Shown here one piece after another: positions 16,174-25,145 of a DNA stretch of 45,600 bases. The first letter of the stretch is position 1; each line of letters begins with the position of its first letter. Under the pieces are notes generated by a model that was given only the letters and a program-made list of their open reading frames with translations, was not told where the DNA came from and did no database searches. The stretch is taken from assembly GCA_002428965.1 (NCBI GenBank), contig DIYI01000013.1, positions 1 to 45,600 on the forward strand, given 5' to 3'. The DNA comes from Jejuia sp. UBA6058. Its GTDB lineage: Bacteria; Bacteroidota; Bacteroidia; Flavobacteriales; Flavobacteriaceae. Both the position numbers and the translations under genes were made by a program.

Positions 16174-18291
16174 TTAGTTAACAATCTCCTCAAGAATTTC
16201 ATTTGAAATTTCTCTACCCTTATTGTCTATTCTAACAACCCATATATTATTGGTGCATTTTCTGTTTAGTACATCTCTAGAGTTACAGCGCTGAGTTGTT
16301 CCTTTAATAATATAACCATTGGAGAGTTTTTCTGCAGTATAGCCATAATCATTGTCTAATCTACCAAAAGTGTTTTGCCATATTTTATTACCTTTTCTAT
16401 CTGTTTTAATAATATACATGTCATAATTACCATTTCCATAAGAGCTTGTAGATCCAATAATCAAAAAACCATCTTTTGTATCGATAATTGAGTTTGCCTT
16501 GTCATAGCCATCTCCTCCAAAACGTTTAGACCATAGCTCATTACCGTTACGTTGATTTTTAGTAAGTAAAATATCTGAAGTATCTCCGTTTTGCGATCCT
16601 ATTGTTGTAACTTGAATTGAGCCATTTTCAGTTGAAATTTTAGGTTGAAATTTTAAATTGGTTCTTTTTTTAAAACGAATTTTATAAGCTCTATCATGAG
16701 TTAATAATATTTCTTTTGCTCGATTAAATTGATCATTTATCACTTCTAGAAAATAGCCATCGGCAAGTAAAAACTTTTTGTTATACACTAAAACATCACT
16801 AAAACCTTTGTTACTGGATAGTTTGAATTGTAATTTATTGTCTTCAATTAATTCCATAGAAAAATCAATATCCAATTCTTTATTATAATAGTTGCCAACC
16901 AACCCTTCCAAATCTATAGAGGAGGCCAATTTCTCAGTACTCTTCATATAAGTCATTGTTTTTCCAGAAGAATAATATTCAATCATTTTATCCTTGTAAA
17001 ATTTTATCTTTAAATCAGGGTCATTAGTGAAGGAATATATACTTTCTTTATCAGGAACCATTTCTAATGTAAAAGCACGCTCTTTCCAATATATTCTGTT
17101 ATTTTTTTCTAGTATCTCAACCATTTTATTTTCATTTGGGTAGGTGTATTTACCCAGAATAGGTAAGTTGTTTTTGTCTATTTCCTCATAAAATTGTTCA
17201 TCATATTTATTTTTTTCATTTGATGAAGGCAGTAGTATTTTAGAAACTTCTTGAGCAATTAAATTACTGCTAATATTTCCATTATTACTCATTATAAATA
17301 CCGTGAGATTCTCCTCAGGAAATCGAATAGTTTGTGCGTGAAAACCAAATGTACCTCCAGGATGATGCACAGCATTTCTACCCAATCTATTTTCTAGTTC
17401 TAAACCAAAACCATATGTTTTTATTTCACTATTTGGAATTGGTTGTTGGCTTTTTATTAAAAGTGTATTATTCTCGGCAATTGCATTTTGTAGCAGTTGT
17501 TCATATTTCAATTGGTCTTGTAAAGTGGTATAAAGAAAGCCTTCTCCATTAGTTTTGGTAACAGTTGGTACTTCCCACCATTCGCCATTTCCCCAGTCTG
17601 AATAAGGATTGGCTCTATTAGGAATTACCGCCATATATTTTTCAACAAAAGAGGTCTCATTCATGTCTAAAGTATTGAAGAATTGTTTTGAATAATCATT
17701 GAAACTTTGTGCAGTCACCTTTTCAATGATTTTTGCTAGCAAATTATAGTTAGAATTACTATAGCTATAGGTTGACCCTGGCGCAAAACCTAAATCCTGC
17801 TGGTTTTCTAATAACTCAAGTATGTTATCATTACCTAATCCAAATCTTTTCCACCAAACATCACCCTCTAAATCTAAGAGTTCTACATAGTCGCGAACGC
17901 CACTTGTATGGTTTATTAAATGTCTTATTCTAATTATATCTTTTACATTGCTATAGAGGTTAGGTAGATATTTTCTAATGTCATCTTTTAAACTTAGTTT
18001 TTCTTCCAGTGATAATTGTAAAATCATCAAAGCAGTAAATTGTTTTGCTGTAGATGCTATATTAGATCTTGTTTTTTCATTAAAAGGCACCTGGTGTTGA
18101 AGATTAGCTAGTCCAAGATATTTTTCATAAATAATATTACCATCTTTAATTATCCCAACAGCTATTCCGGGTGCTTTTTCTGTTACTTTAGAGGCTATAA
18201 TTGAATCTATATTTTCTAACTTTTCTTCGAGTTCTTGAGCGTTAGATACTAAGAATAGAAGAATTGTAAAAAAGGATATAACTGATTTCAT
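16174..18291 (-). CDS. Secreted serine hydrolase (beta-lactamase/DD-peptidase family) with C-terminal propeller-like repeats
   Basis: 705 residues with a signal peptide (MKSVISFFTILLFLVSNAQ). Residues ~25-350 are a class C beta-lactamase-related domain: Ser80-Thr-Ala-Lys83 is the SxxK nucleophile motif, Tyr177-Ser-Asn179 the YxN motif, and HPGGTFGFHA near 310 the third active-site motif. A beta-rich middle domain follows (~360-550). Residues ~565-700 hold at least two similar blades (LLTKNQRNGNELWSKRFGGD and IIKTDRKGNKIWQNTFGRLD). The family includes esterases, D-aminopeptidases and penicillin-binding proteins, so the substrate is open. The fusion to repeats suggests binding to a surface polymer. 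The membrane AraC regulator lies just upstream on the same strand and may control it. Confidence 0.85.
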   Translation of the reverse strand: MKSVISFFTILLFLVSNAQELEEKLENIDSIIASKVTEKAPGIAVGIIKDGNIIYEKYLGLANLQHQVPFNEKTRSNIASTAKQFTALMILQLSLEEKLSLKDDIRKYLPNLYSNVKDIIRIRHLINHTSGVRDYVELLDLEGDVWWKRFGLGNDNILELLENQQDLGFAPGSTYSYSNSNYNLLAKIIEKVTAQSFNDYSKQFFNTLDMNETSFVEKYMAVIPNRANPYSDWGNGEWWEVPTVTKTNGEGFLYTTLQDQLKYEQLLQNAIAENNTLLIKSQQPIPNSEIKTYGFGLELENRLGRNAVHHPGGTFGFHAQTIRFPEENLTVFIMSNNGNISSNLIAQEVSKILLPSSNEKNKYDEQFYEEIDKNNLPILGKYTYPNENKMVEILEKNNRIYWKERAFTLEMVPDKESIYSFTNDPDLKIKFYKDKMIEYYSSGKTMTYMKSTEKLASSIDLEGLVGNYYNKELDIDFSMELIEDNKLQFKLSSNKGFSDVLVYNKKFLLADGYFLEVINDQFNRAKEILLTHDRAYKIRFKKRTNLKFQPKISTENGSIQVTTIGSQNGDTSDILLTKNQRNGNELWSKRFGGDGYDKANSIIDTKDGFLIIGSTSSYGNGNYDMYIIKTDRKGNKIWQNTFGRLDNDYGYTAEKLSNGYIIKGTTQRCNSRDVLNRKCTNNIWVVRIDNKGREISNEILEEIVN

Positions 18292-18367
18292 GATTGAGAT
18301 TTTATTTTAAGCAAATATCTCAGTAAATGTCTTGTCAATCGCTTCAAATCCTGATTTGAGACCTTTT

Positions 18368-19540
18368 TTATGTTATCTGTGATAAATAATCTTTTGGAGA
18401 AAGGGATGTGTGCTTTTTGAAAGCTCTATTAAATGTGGCTTTACTGTTAAATCCACAATCTATAGCTATTCCTAATAGTGTTTTTGAGTTTTGTTCTCCT
18501 TTTTTAAGTTGATCAATAACAGCATCTACCCTGTAATGATTTATAAAATCATTAAAATTCATACTAAAACCCGTATTTACAACTGTTGAAATCATTTTAG
18601 ATGTTGTATTTAGTTCTTTGGCCACATCCAATAATGTTAAAGTGGACTTTTTATAAATGTGCTCTTTCGAAATTAAGGCCTCTAGTTTAGGCTTCCATTC
18701 AAGAATTTCAAGTTCTAGCTGTTGGGATTTTTCAGGAGTGTTATTTGTTACCTCCATGTTTTCTTCAAAAATCACCGATTGTGCATTTTCTTGGTTTGTT
18801 AAAATAGAGGTCTTTATGGAATGTGCATACCCATTAAATGAGATATAGTAGAATACTAAAGAAAAGCATATATAGTACCAAAATTGATTTCCGAAATTTC
18901 CCCATTCTGGATTAATTATAAATAAAAGGATTCGCAAAATTAGTAGCCCAAGAAATGCGATCATAAAATTACGAATCCAGGCAAATAAAATTGTATCTGC
19001 GTAACTTACTTTTTCAAAAATTAATTTCTTATAGTTTCCATAATCTTTTAAACTTAATACCAAATAGAACGTCATTGAAATTACACCTGCAGTTTGGTAC
19101 CAGTCTGCAAGATCCTTATCTTTTTGGTCCGCATAGAAGTAATATTCCTCTAAAACAAGTTTATCAGTAATAAAAACAATAAGACTATAGACACTATATA
19201 AGATAGCTGGAGTAAAATGAATCCAATCTTTTTGAGATATTTTATATTTAGGATTTAAAAGGCTTTTCGCATAAAAATAAACTACAGGACCAATTAAGAG
19301 TACTTGCATGAAGGGAACAAAAAACATAATTTCTCTTGTAATGCCACCAGAATACCAGAGGGCGTAACCAAGCATATATGGCACAATATATAAAGCATAT
19401 AGAAACAATAATAGGCTCAACCATTTGCTGGCGTTATTTTGATAAAAAATCCCTTTTCTTAATAGTAGAATAGAAAAGACAATTCCATGAAAAAAGAATA
19501 TAAGTAGTAAAGAGCTCTTTTCGTTAAAATCAAATAACAA
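18368..19540 (-). CDS. AraC family regulator with N-terminal multi-pass membrane domain
   Basis: 390 residues. The first ~240 contain six to seven hydrophobic helices (for example LLLIFFFHGIVFSILLL, FAWIRNFMIAFLGLLILRIL). The last ~100 are an AraC-type double HTH ending CGFNSKATFNRAFKKHTSLS and PKDYL. The frame opens at TTG (19538-19540); an upstream in-frame stop is close and the first ATG would remove two helices, so TTG is the likely start. Such membrane AraC proteins are widespread in Bacteroidota and are thought to sense signals at the inner membrane. It lies 76 bp upstream of the serine hydrolase gene on the same strand, its likeliest target. Confidence 0.85.
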   Translation of the reverse strand: MLFDFNEKSSLLLIFFFHGIVFSILLLRKGIFYQNNASKWLSLLLFLYALYIVPYMLGYALWYSGGITREIMFFVPFMQVLLIGPVVYFYAKSLLNPKYKISQKDWIHFTPAILYSVYSLIVFITDKLVLEEYYFYADQKDKDLADWYQTAGVISMTFYLVLSLKDYGNYKKLIFEKVSYADTILFAWIRNFMIAFLGLLILRILLFIINPEWGNFGNQFWYYICFSLVFYYISFNGYAHSIKTSILTNQENAQSVIFEENMEVTNNTPEKSQQLELEILEWKPKLEALISKEHIYKKSTLTLLDVAKELNTTSKMISTVVNTGFSMNFNDFINHYRVDAVIDQLKKGEQNSKTLLGIAIDCGFNSKATFNRAFKKHTSLSPKDYLSQIT

Positions 19541-19579
19541 GTTGAAATGTTTTTATAAATATAAAAGTTTATTTTTCAA

Positions 19580-20350
19580 TTAAAACCGCAACTCTTTCTG
19601 CAACTGCTCATAAGCTTCTTGCACCTGTCTAAATTTCTCTTCTGCACCTTCTTGATGCTCTTTTCCTAAATGAATCACACGGTCAGGATGGTATTTTTTT
19701 GCCATTTTGCGGTAAGCACGTTTAATTTCTTCTACCGTGGCGTCTTTTTCAATCTCTAAAATTTTATAAGCGTTGTCCTTACTGTTGTAAAACATTGCCT
19801 TAATACTTTCGTAATCTCCTGCGCTTATACCTAAGTACCCTGCCATGGTATAAATTTGACGTTCTTCATCTTGAGTAACAGTACCATCTGCTTTAGCTAT
19901 TCCAAATAAGAAATGTATAAGTTGTAAGCGTGATGGATGATCCATCATAGACTTTATCTGTAGACACACTGGGCGCACAGATACATTCTGCTTACTAATA
20001 CCTTTAAAAAGCTTAAACGCGTGATTCGCACGATCTTTTCCATACATATTCACAAACTGCTTGCGCACATAATCTAGTTCACGTTGATCTTGCACGCCAT
20101 CTGCTTTTATAATAACAGAAGCTAACACTAATAAACTTACCTCAAAATCACCAGATTGCGTTTGAGGTCTTTGTCTTGGTTGTGTTCTATATGTTGTTCT
20201 TTTTCCTCTGGTTTGTCGCTCTCCTAAAACCGGCTGACCATTGTCTGCCATAGAATCAATCACACTACCAATTGCCAACCCAATTATAGCACCAATTGGG
20301 CCACCAAAAGACCACCCTAAAGCACCACCAATCCATTTTGAAAAACTCAT
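19580..20350 (-). CDS. TerB/DjlA-like J-domain protein
   Basis: The frame is open to a TTG at 20377; the ATG at 20348-20350 (MSFSKWIGGALGWSFGGPIG) is the better start, giving about 256 residues. A glycine-rich hydrophobic segment at the N terminus resembles a glycine-zipper membrane anchor, as in DjlA. A TerB-like helical domain follows (about 65-175, with VIIKADGVQDQRELDYVRKQ and IAKADGTVTQDEERQIYTMA, acidic metal-binding patterns). A C-terminal DnaJ domain (about 190-256) carries the HPD tripeptide in KKYHPDRV. It would act as a membrane-attached co-chaperone stimulating DnaK. Divergent from the bacilliredoxin gene. Confidence 0.9.
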   Translation of the reverse strand: MSFSKWIGGALGWSFGGPIGAIIGLAIGSVIDSMADNGQPVLGERQTRGKRTTYRTQPRQRPQTQSGDFEVSLLVLASVIIKADGVQDQRELDYVRKQFVNMYGKDRANHAFKLFKGISKQNVSVRPVCLQIKSMMDHPSRLQLIHFLFGIAKADGTVTQDEERQIYTMAGYLGISAGDYESIKAMFYNSKDNAYKILEIEKDATVEEIKRAYRKMAKKYHPDRVIHLGKEHQEGAEEKFRQVQEAYEQLQKELRF

Positions 20351-20425
20351 GTAAGAATAAATTTTGTTTATCGTCAAATATAATATTTGTTAGTTGATTG
20401 ATTCATCATTTTGTTACACAAATGG

Positions 20426-20433
20426 TATCTTTG
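20426..20433 (+). promoter_or_regulatory. -7 promoter element for the bacilliredoxin gene
   Basis: TATCTTTG followed by CAACC fits the Bacteroidota -7 consensus TAnnTTTG. It lies 38 bp before the ATG at 20471. Confidence 0.6.
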
Positions 20434-20470
20434 CAACCATAAAAAATGTTAATTATTAAAATTTAAAAAT

Positions 20471-20881
20471 ATGTATCCAGCAGAATTAGTAAAACCTATG
20501 CGTGAGGATTTAACCAATGTTGGTTTTGAAGAATTACAAACTGCCGAAGCTGTTGATGCTGCAATAGCTAAAGAAGGTACTACTTTGGTTGTAGTAAATT
20601 CGGTTTGTGGATGTGCAGCAGCAAATGCAAGACCTGGAGCTAGAATGAGTTTGCAGAATGCTAAACGTCCAGATAACATTGCAACTGTATTTGCAGGTGT
20701 TGACAGAGAAGCTGTTGAAAAAGCAAGAGAATATATGATTCCGTTTCCTCCAAGTTCGCCAAGTATGGCTTTATTTAAAAATGGCGAACTAGTGCACATG
20801 TTAGAGCGCCATCATATTGAAGGGCGACCAGCAGAATTGATTGCTGAAAACTTAATGGACGCTTACAACGAGCACTGTTAA
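20471..20881 (+). CDS. BrxA/BrxB family bacilliredoxin
   Basis: 136 residues, soluble, thioredoxin-like. The signature is the Cys-Gly-Cys active site in VVVNSVCGCAAANARPG. In Firmicutes these proteins remove bacillithiol from oxidised protein thiols; Bacteroidota homologues are common, but the thiol partner should be confirmed in this organism. Length and the MYPAELVKPMREDL start match the family. It is a single-gene unit with its own promoter (20426) and a strong terminator (20903). Confidence 0.93.
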   Translation: MYPAELVKPMREDLTNVGFEELQTAEAVDAAIAKEGTTLVVVNSVCGCAAANARPGARMSLQNAKRPDNIATVFAGVDREAVEKAREYMIPFPPSSPSMALFKNGELVHMLERHHIEGRPAELIAENLMDAYNEHC

Positions 20882-20902
20882 TTTTAAAGAAATTTAAGTT
20901 TT

Positions 20903-20931
20903 AAAACCACGATACTATCGTGGTTTTTTTA
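20903..20931 (+). terminator. Rho-independent terminator after the bacilliredoxin gene
   Basis: AAAACCACGAT (20903-20913), a 3-base loop ACT, ATCGTGGTTTT (20917-20927), then T to 20931: an 11-bp perfect stem with a T tract. Confidence 0.92.
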
Positions 20932-21106
20932 TACTTCAAATTTTTCAGCCATTTCACTTATAATTCTTAAAAAATTAACGCTTATTTCAAAGGATTAATT
21001 AAAAGTAAAAACAGTCTTTACAAATATGTGTATTTGCGAATCTATTTTTATCAAAAGTTGTATTTTTGAAGAATGTTTTTTCAACAAGCGATAGGATACT
21101 ATAAAC

Positions 21107-23848
21107 ATGGATAAATATTCCTTCTTGAATGCTGCTCACACAGCTTATTTTGCAGATTTATATGAGCAATATCTGCAAAACCCTGATAGTGTTGAACCTA
21201 GTTGGAGAGCCTTTTTTCAAGGTTATGATTTTGGTTCTGAAAATTACGGATTAGATGGCGAAATTATTGAAGGTGTTAGCACCCAAATTCCAGAACATAT
21301 TCAAAAGGAATTTCAGGTAGCAAGACTTATAGACGGCTATAGAAGCAGAGGGCACTTGTTTACCAAGACAAACCCTGTTAGAGATAGGAGAACCTATTCG
21401 CCAACATTGGCTTTAGAAAATTTCGGTTTATCTGAAAATGATTTAGATACTGTTTTTAACGCAGCTGAAATTTTAGGAAATGGTCCTCAACCTTTACGCG
21501 AAATTTTAAGACGTTTAGATAGTATTTATGCCGATTCTATTGGTGTTGAATATATGTACCTGCGCAACCCTGATGTTATAAAATGGTGGCAGGACAAGTT
21601 GAATCATAACGACAATCATCCATCTTACTCTGCTGAAACTAAAAAATATATTCTTTCTAAGTTAAACCAAGCCGTTACTTTTGAGAACTTCTTACAAACT
21701 AAGTATGTTGGACAAAAGCGTTTTTCTTTAGAAGGAGGCGAATCTTTAATACCTGCTATAAGCAATGCACTTTATATGTCTGTAGAAAAATACGGCGTAA
21801 AGGAGTGTGTTTTAGGTATGGCGCATCGTGGTCGTCTATCTACATTGGTAAATATATTTAGAAAACCACTAAATGAATTATTTAGTGAGTTTGATGGAAA
21901 AGATTTTGAAGATGAAAACATTGATGGAGATGTTAAGTATCACTTAGGCTTAACTTTGGATAAAACCTACCAAAACGGTAAGTCTATAAAAATGAATTTG
22001 GTGCCAAACCCTTCTCATTTAGAGACTGTTGGTCCAGTAGCTGAGGGAATTACACGTGCTAAGATTGATGACGATTATAATGGTGATGATTCTAAAATTC
22101 TACCAATATTAGTGCATGGTGATGCCGCAATAGCAGGACAAGGAATTGCGTATGAAGTTGGACAAATGAGTCAACTTAATGGATATAAAACTGGAGGAAC
22201 AGTTCATATCGTTGTAAATAATCAAATTGGATTTACAACCAACTATTTAGACGGACGCTCAAGCACCTATTGTACTGATGTAGCGAAAGTTACCTTGTCT
22301 CCAGTAATGCATGTAAATGCAGATGATGCTGAGGCCGTGGTGCATGCCGTAGAAATGGCTTTAGATTATCGTATGCGTTATAAAAAGGATGTATACATCG
22401 ACTTATTAGGTTATCGTAAATATGGTCATAATGAAGGTGACGAACCTCGTTTTACCCAACCTAACTTATATAAAAACATATCAAAGCATCCAAATCCATT
22501 CAAAATTTATTCTGATAAATTAATTGCTGAAAACACCATCGATAAGGCATATTCAGATGGTATAGTTAAAGAGTTTAAGAATACTTTAGAAAAGGAATAC
22601 GAAAAATCTAAAGAAGCTGAATCTTCAAAGGTTCGTGAATTTATGCAGGAGCGTTGGGACGGTTTTGAGCGTAAGGGTGTTGACGAAATGCTTGTTACGG
22701 CAGATACTTCTTACACTGAAGATAACCTGAAGCATATTGCAAAAGTAGTTTCTACAGTTCCTGAAGGGCAAAAGTTTTTACGTAAAGCTGAACGAATTTT
22801 AGAGGGTAGAGCTAAAATGGTTTTTGAAACTGATACTTTAGATTGGGGTATGGCAGAAACTCTTGCGTATGGAAGTTTGTTAGAAGAAGGCTTTAATGTT
22901 AGAATTTCTGGGCAGGATGTTGAACGTGGAACTTTTAGCCACAGACATGCTATTCTTAGAGACATTATTTCTGAAGAACGTGTGAATTTGCTTAACACTA
23001 ACCAGAATAATAAAGGTGAAATGTATATCTACAATTCATTTTTATCAGAATATGGTGTTTTAGGTTTCGATTATGGTTATGCCCTTGCTAATCCCAATAC
23101 ACTGACAATTTGGGAGGCACAATTTGGAGATTTTAGTAATGGTGCTCAAATTATTTTTGATCAATATTTATCCGCTGCTGAAGATAAATGGAAAGCACAA
23201 AATGGTATCGTTGTATTATTGCCTCACGGTTATGAAGGACAAGGTTCTGAGCATTCTTCTGCAAGAATTGAACGCTACCTTCAACTATGTGGTAACGATA
23301 ATATGATTGTAGCAGATTGTACTACTCCTGCCAATTTCTTCCATCTATTACGTCGTCAAATGAAACGCAATTTCAGAAAGCCGCTTGTGGTCTTTACACC
23401 AAAAAGTTTATTGCGTCATCCAAAAGCAGTTTCATCTATTAGTACATTGGCAACTGGCAGGTTTGAAGAAGTAATAGATGATAATATTGCACCAGAAAAA
23501 GTGGAAAAGTTAGTGTTTTGTACGGGTAAATTCTATTACGATTTATTGGCAAAACGAGAGGAGCTAGGTACTACTAATATCGCGTTGGTTCGAATTGAGC
23601 AGTTGTTCCCTCTTCATTTAGATAAAATTCAAAAAGTAGTTGATAAATATAGAAAAGTTAAAACCTATGTTTGGGCCCAAGAAGAACCAGAAAATATGGG
23701 TGCATGGAGTTACATGTTACAGCGCATGCGTTTGGTGCCGCTTGAAGTGAATGCAAGACCGTTTGCTTCTGTACCCGCACCAGGTTCGAGTACAAGAGAT
23801 AAGGCGAGACAACAAAAAGTTATCAATACTGTTTTCGATATAGCATAA
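21107..23848 (+). CDS. sucA: 2-oxoglutarate dehydrogenase E1 component
   Basis: 913 residues. Thiamine-diphosphate enzyme that decarboxylates 2-oxoglutarate in the TCA cycle. Family marks are the N-terminal helix that ends PDSVEPSWRAFFQGYDFG, the NPSHLETVGPVAEG and HGDAAIAGQG segments with active-site histidines, the TPP motif GHNEGDEPRFTQP, and a C-terminal transketolase-like domain with HGYEGQGSEHSSARIERYLQ. Length is normal for the family. The sucB gene follows 35 bp downstream, forming a two-gene operon; the E3 gene is not here. A TATTTTTG element at 21061-21068 lies about 40 bp before the start and may be the promoter. Confidence 0.98.
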   Translation: MDKYSFLNAAHTAYFADLYEQYLQNPDSVEPSWRAFFQGYDFGSENYGLDGEIIEGVSTQIPEHIQKEFQVARLIDGYRSRGHLFTKTNPVRDRRTYSPTLALENFGLSENDLDTVFNAAEILGNGPQPLREILRRLDSIYADSIGVEYMYLRNPDVIKWWQDKLNHNDNHPSYSAETKKYILSKLNQAVTFENFLQTKYVGQKRFSLEGGESLIPAISNALYMSVEKYGVKECVLGMAHRGRLSTLVNIFRKPLNELFSEFDGKDFEDENIDGDVKYHLGLTLDKTYQNGKSIKMNLVPNPSHLETVGPVAEGITRAKIDDDYNGDDSKILPILVHGDAAIAGQGIAYEVGQMSQLNGYKTGGTVHIVVNNQIGFTTNYLDGRSSTYCTDVAKVTLSPVMHVNADDAEAVVHAVEMALDYRMRYKKDVYIDLLGYRKYGHNEGDEPRFTQPNLYKNISKHPNPFKIYSDKLIAENTIDKAYSDGIVKEFKNTLEKEYEKSKEAESSKVREFMQERWDGFERKGVDEMLVTADTSYTEDNLKHIAKVVSTVPEGQKFLRKAERILEGRAKMVFETDTLDWGMAETLAYGSLLEEGFNVRISGQDVERGTFSHRHAILRDIISEERVNLLNTNQNNKGEMYIYNSFLSEYGVLGFDYGYALANPNTLTIWEAQFGDFSNGAQIIFDQYLSAAEDKWKAQNGIVVLLPHGYEGQGSEHSSARIERYLQLCGNDNMIVADCTTPANFFHLLRRQMKRNFRKPLVVFTPKSLLRHPKAVSSISTLATGRFEEVIDDNIAPEKVEKLVFCTGKFYYDLLAKREELGTTNIALVRIEQLFPLHLDKIQKVVDKYRKVKTYVWAQEEPENMGAWSYMLQRMRLVPLEVNARPFASVPAPGSSTRDKARQQKVINTVFDIA

Positions 23849-23883
23849 AAATAAATTACAAAGACAATTAAAATTATATACCG

Positions 23884-25095
23884 ATGATTTTAGAAATGAA
23901 AGTACCCTCTCCAGGAGAGTCAATCACAGAAGTAGAGATTGCCGAATGGTTAGTTGAAGATGGCGATTATGTAGAAAAAGATCAAGCTATTGCCGAGGTT
24001 GATAGTGATAAAGCTACTTTAGAATTGCCGGCAGAAGCTAGTGGTACTATTACTTTAAAGGCTGAAGAAGGTGATGCTGTAGCTGTAGGTGCAGTGGTGT
24101 GTCATATTGATACAAGTGCAGCTAAACCAGAAGGGAGCGAGGCAACTATAGAAGAGAAAAAAGAAGAAGCTCCAAAAGTGGAGGAGAAAGCAGCACCAGC
24201 CCCTGAAACTAAAACATATGCAACTGGAAGTGCAAGTCCTGCCGCTAAAAAGATTTTGGCTGAAAAAGGTATGGATGCCGCATCAATAAAGGGTACTGGT
24301 AAAGACGGTAGAGTAACCAAAGAAGATGCTGTAAAGGCTGTTCCTTCTATGGGAACACCAACTGGTGGTAGTCGAGGATCTTCTCGCAGTAAAATGTCAA
24401 TGTTACGTCGTAAAGTTGCAGAGCGTTTAGTAGAGGCTAAAAACACTACTGCAATGTTAACTACGTTTAACGAGGTAGACATGTCTCCAATTTTCGCTTT
24501 AAGAAAAGAATATAAAGAGACGTTTAAAGCAAAACATGGTGTTAGTTTAGGGTTTATGAGTTTCTTTACACTAGCCGTTGTTAGAGCACTTAAAATGTAT
24601 CCTGCGGTAAATTCAATGATTGACGGTAAAGAAATGTTGTCTTATGATTTTTGCGATATTAGTATCGCTGTTTCAGGACCGAAAGGACTTATGGTTCCTG
24701 TTATTAGAAATGCCGAAAACCTCAGTTTTAGAGGCGTAGAGTCCGAAGTAAAACGTTTAGCGCTTCGTGCAAGAGACGGACAAATTACTGTTGATGAAAT
24801 GACTGGTGGAACGTTTACAATTACTAACGGTGGTGTATTTGGTAGTATGTTATCTACGCCTATAATTAACCCTCCACAAAGTGGTATTTTGGGAATGCAT
24901 AATATCGTAGAGCGACCTGTAGCTGTTGATGGTAAAGTTGAAATTAGACCTATTATGTATGTAGCTTTATCTTATGACCACAGAATTATTGATGGTAAAG
25001 AAAGTGTTGGATTCTTAGTGGCTGTTAAAGAAGCATTAGAAAATCCTGTTGAAATACTAATGAATAATGAAGTTAAAAAATCATTAGAGCTTTAA
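23884..25095 (+). CDS. sucB: Dihydrolipoyllysine succinyltransferase, E2 of 2-oxoglutarate dehydrogenase
   Basis: 403 residues. Domains: lipoyl domain 1-77 with the modified Lys43 in DSDKATLE; an Ala/Pro/Glu-rich linker about 80-110; the E3-binding peripheral domain about 115-150 (ASPAAKKILAEKGMDAASIK); and the catalytic acyltransferase domain from about 170 to the end, with the CoA-type active site His366 and Asp370 in SYDHRIIDGKE. It transfers succinyl groups from lipoamide to CoA. Immediately downstream of sucA and followed by a terminator, so the operon is sucAB. Confidence 0.98.
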   Translation: MILEMKVPSPGESITEVEIAEWLVEDGDYVEKDQAIAEVDSDKATLELPAEASGTITLKAEEGDAVAVGAVVCHIDTSAAKPEGSEATIEEKKEEAPKVEEKAAPAPETKTYATGSASPAAKKILAEKGMDAASIKGTGKDGRVTKEDAVKAVPSMGTPTGGSRGSSRSKMSMLRRKVAERLVEAKNTTAMLTTFNEVDMSPIFALRKEYKETFKAKHGVSLGFMSFFTLAVVRALKMYPAVNSMIDGKEMLSYDFCDISIAVSGPKGLMVPVIRNAENLSFRGVESEVKRLALRARDGQITVDEMTGGTFTITNGGVFGSMLSTPIINPPQSGILGMHNIVERPVAVDGKVEIRPIMYVALSYDHRIIDGKESVGFLVAVKEALENPVEILMNNEVKKSLEL

Positions 25096-25114
25096 GAAGC
25101 TACTTATTAAGAAT

Positions 25115-25145
25115 AAAAGGTGAAGCGAGAGTTTCGCCTTTTTTT
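25115..25145. terminator. Rho-independent terminator after sucAB
   Basis: AAAAGGTGAAGC, a GAGA loop and GTTTCGCCTTTT pair with two G-T wobbles and run into a T tract. It ends sucAB; the convergent symporter stop codon begins within the T tract at 25144. Confidence 0.8.
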
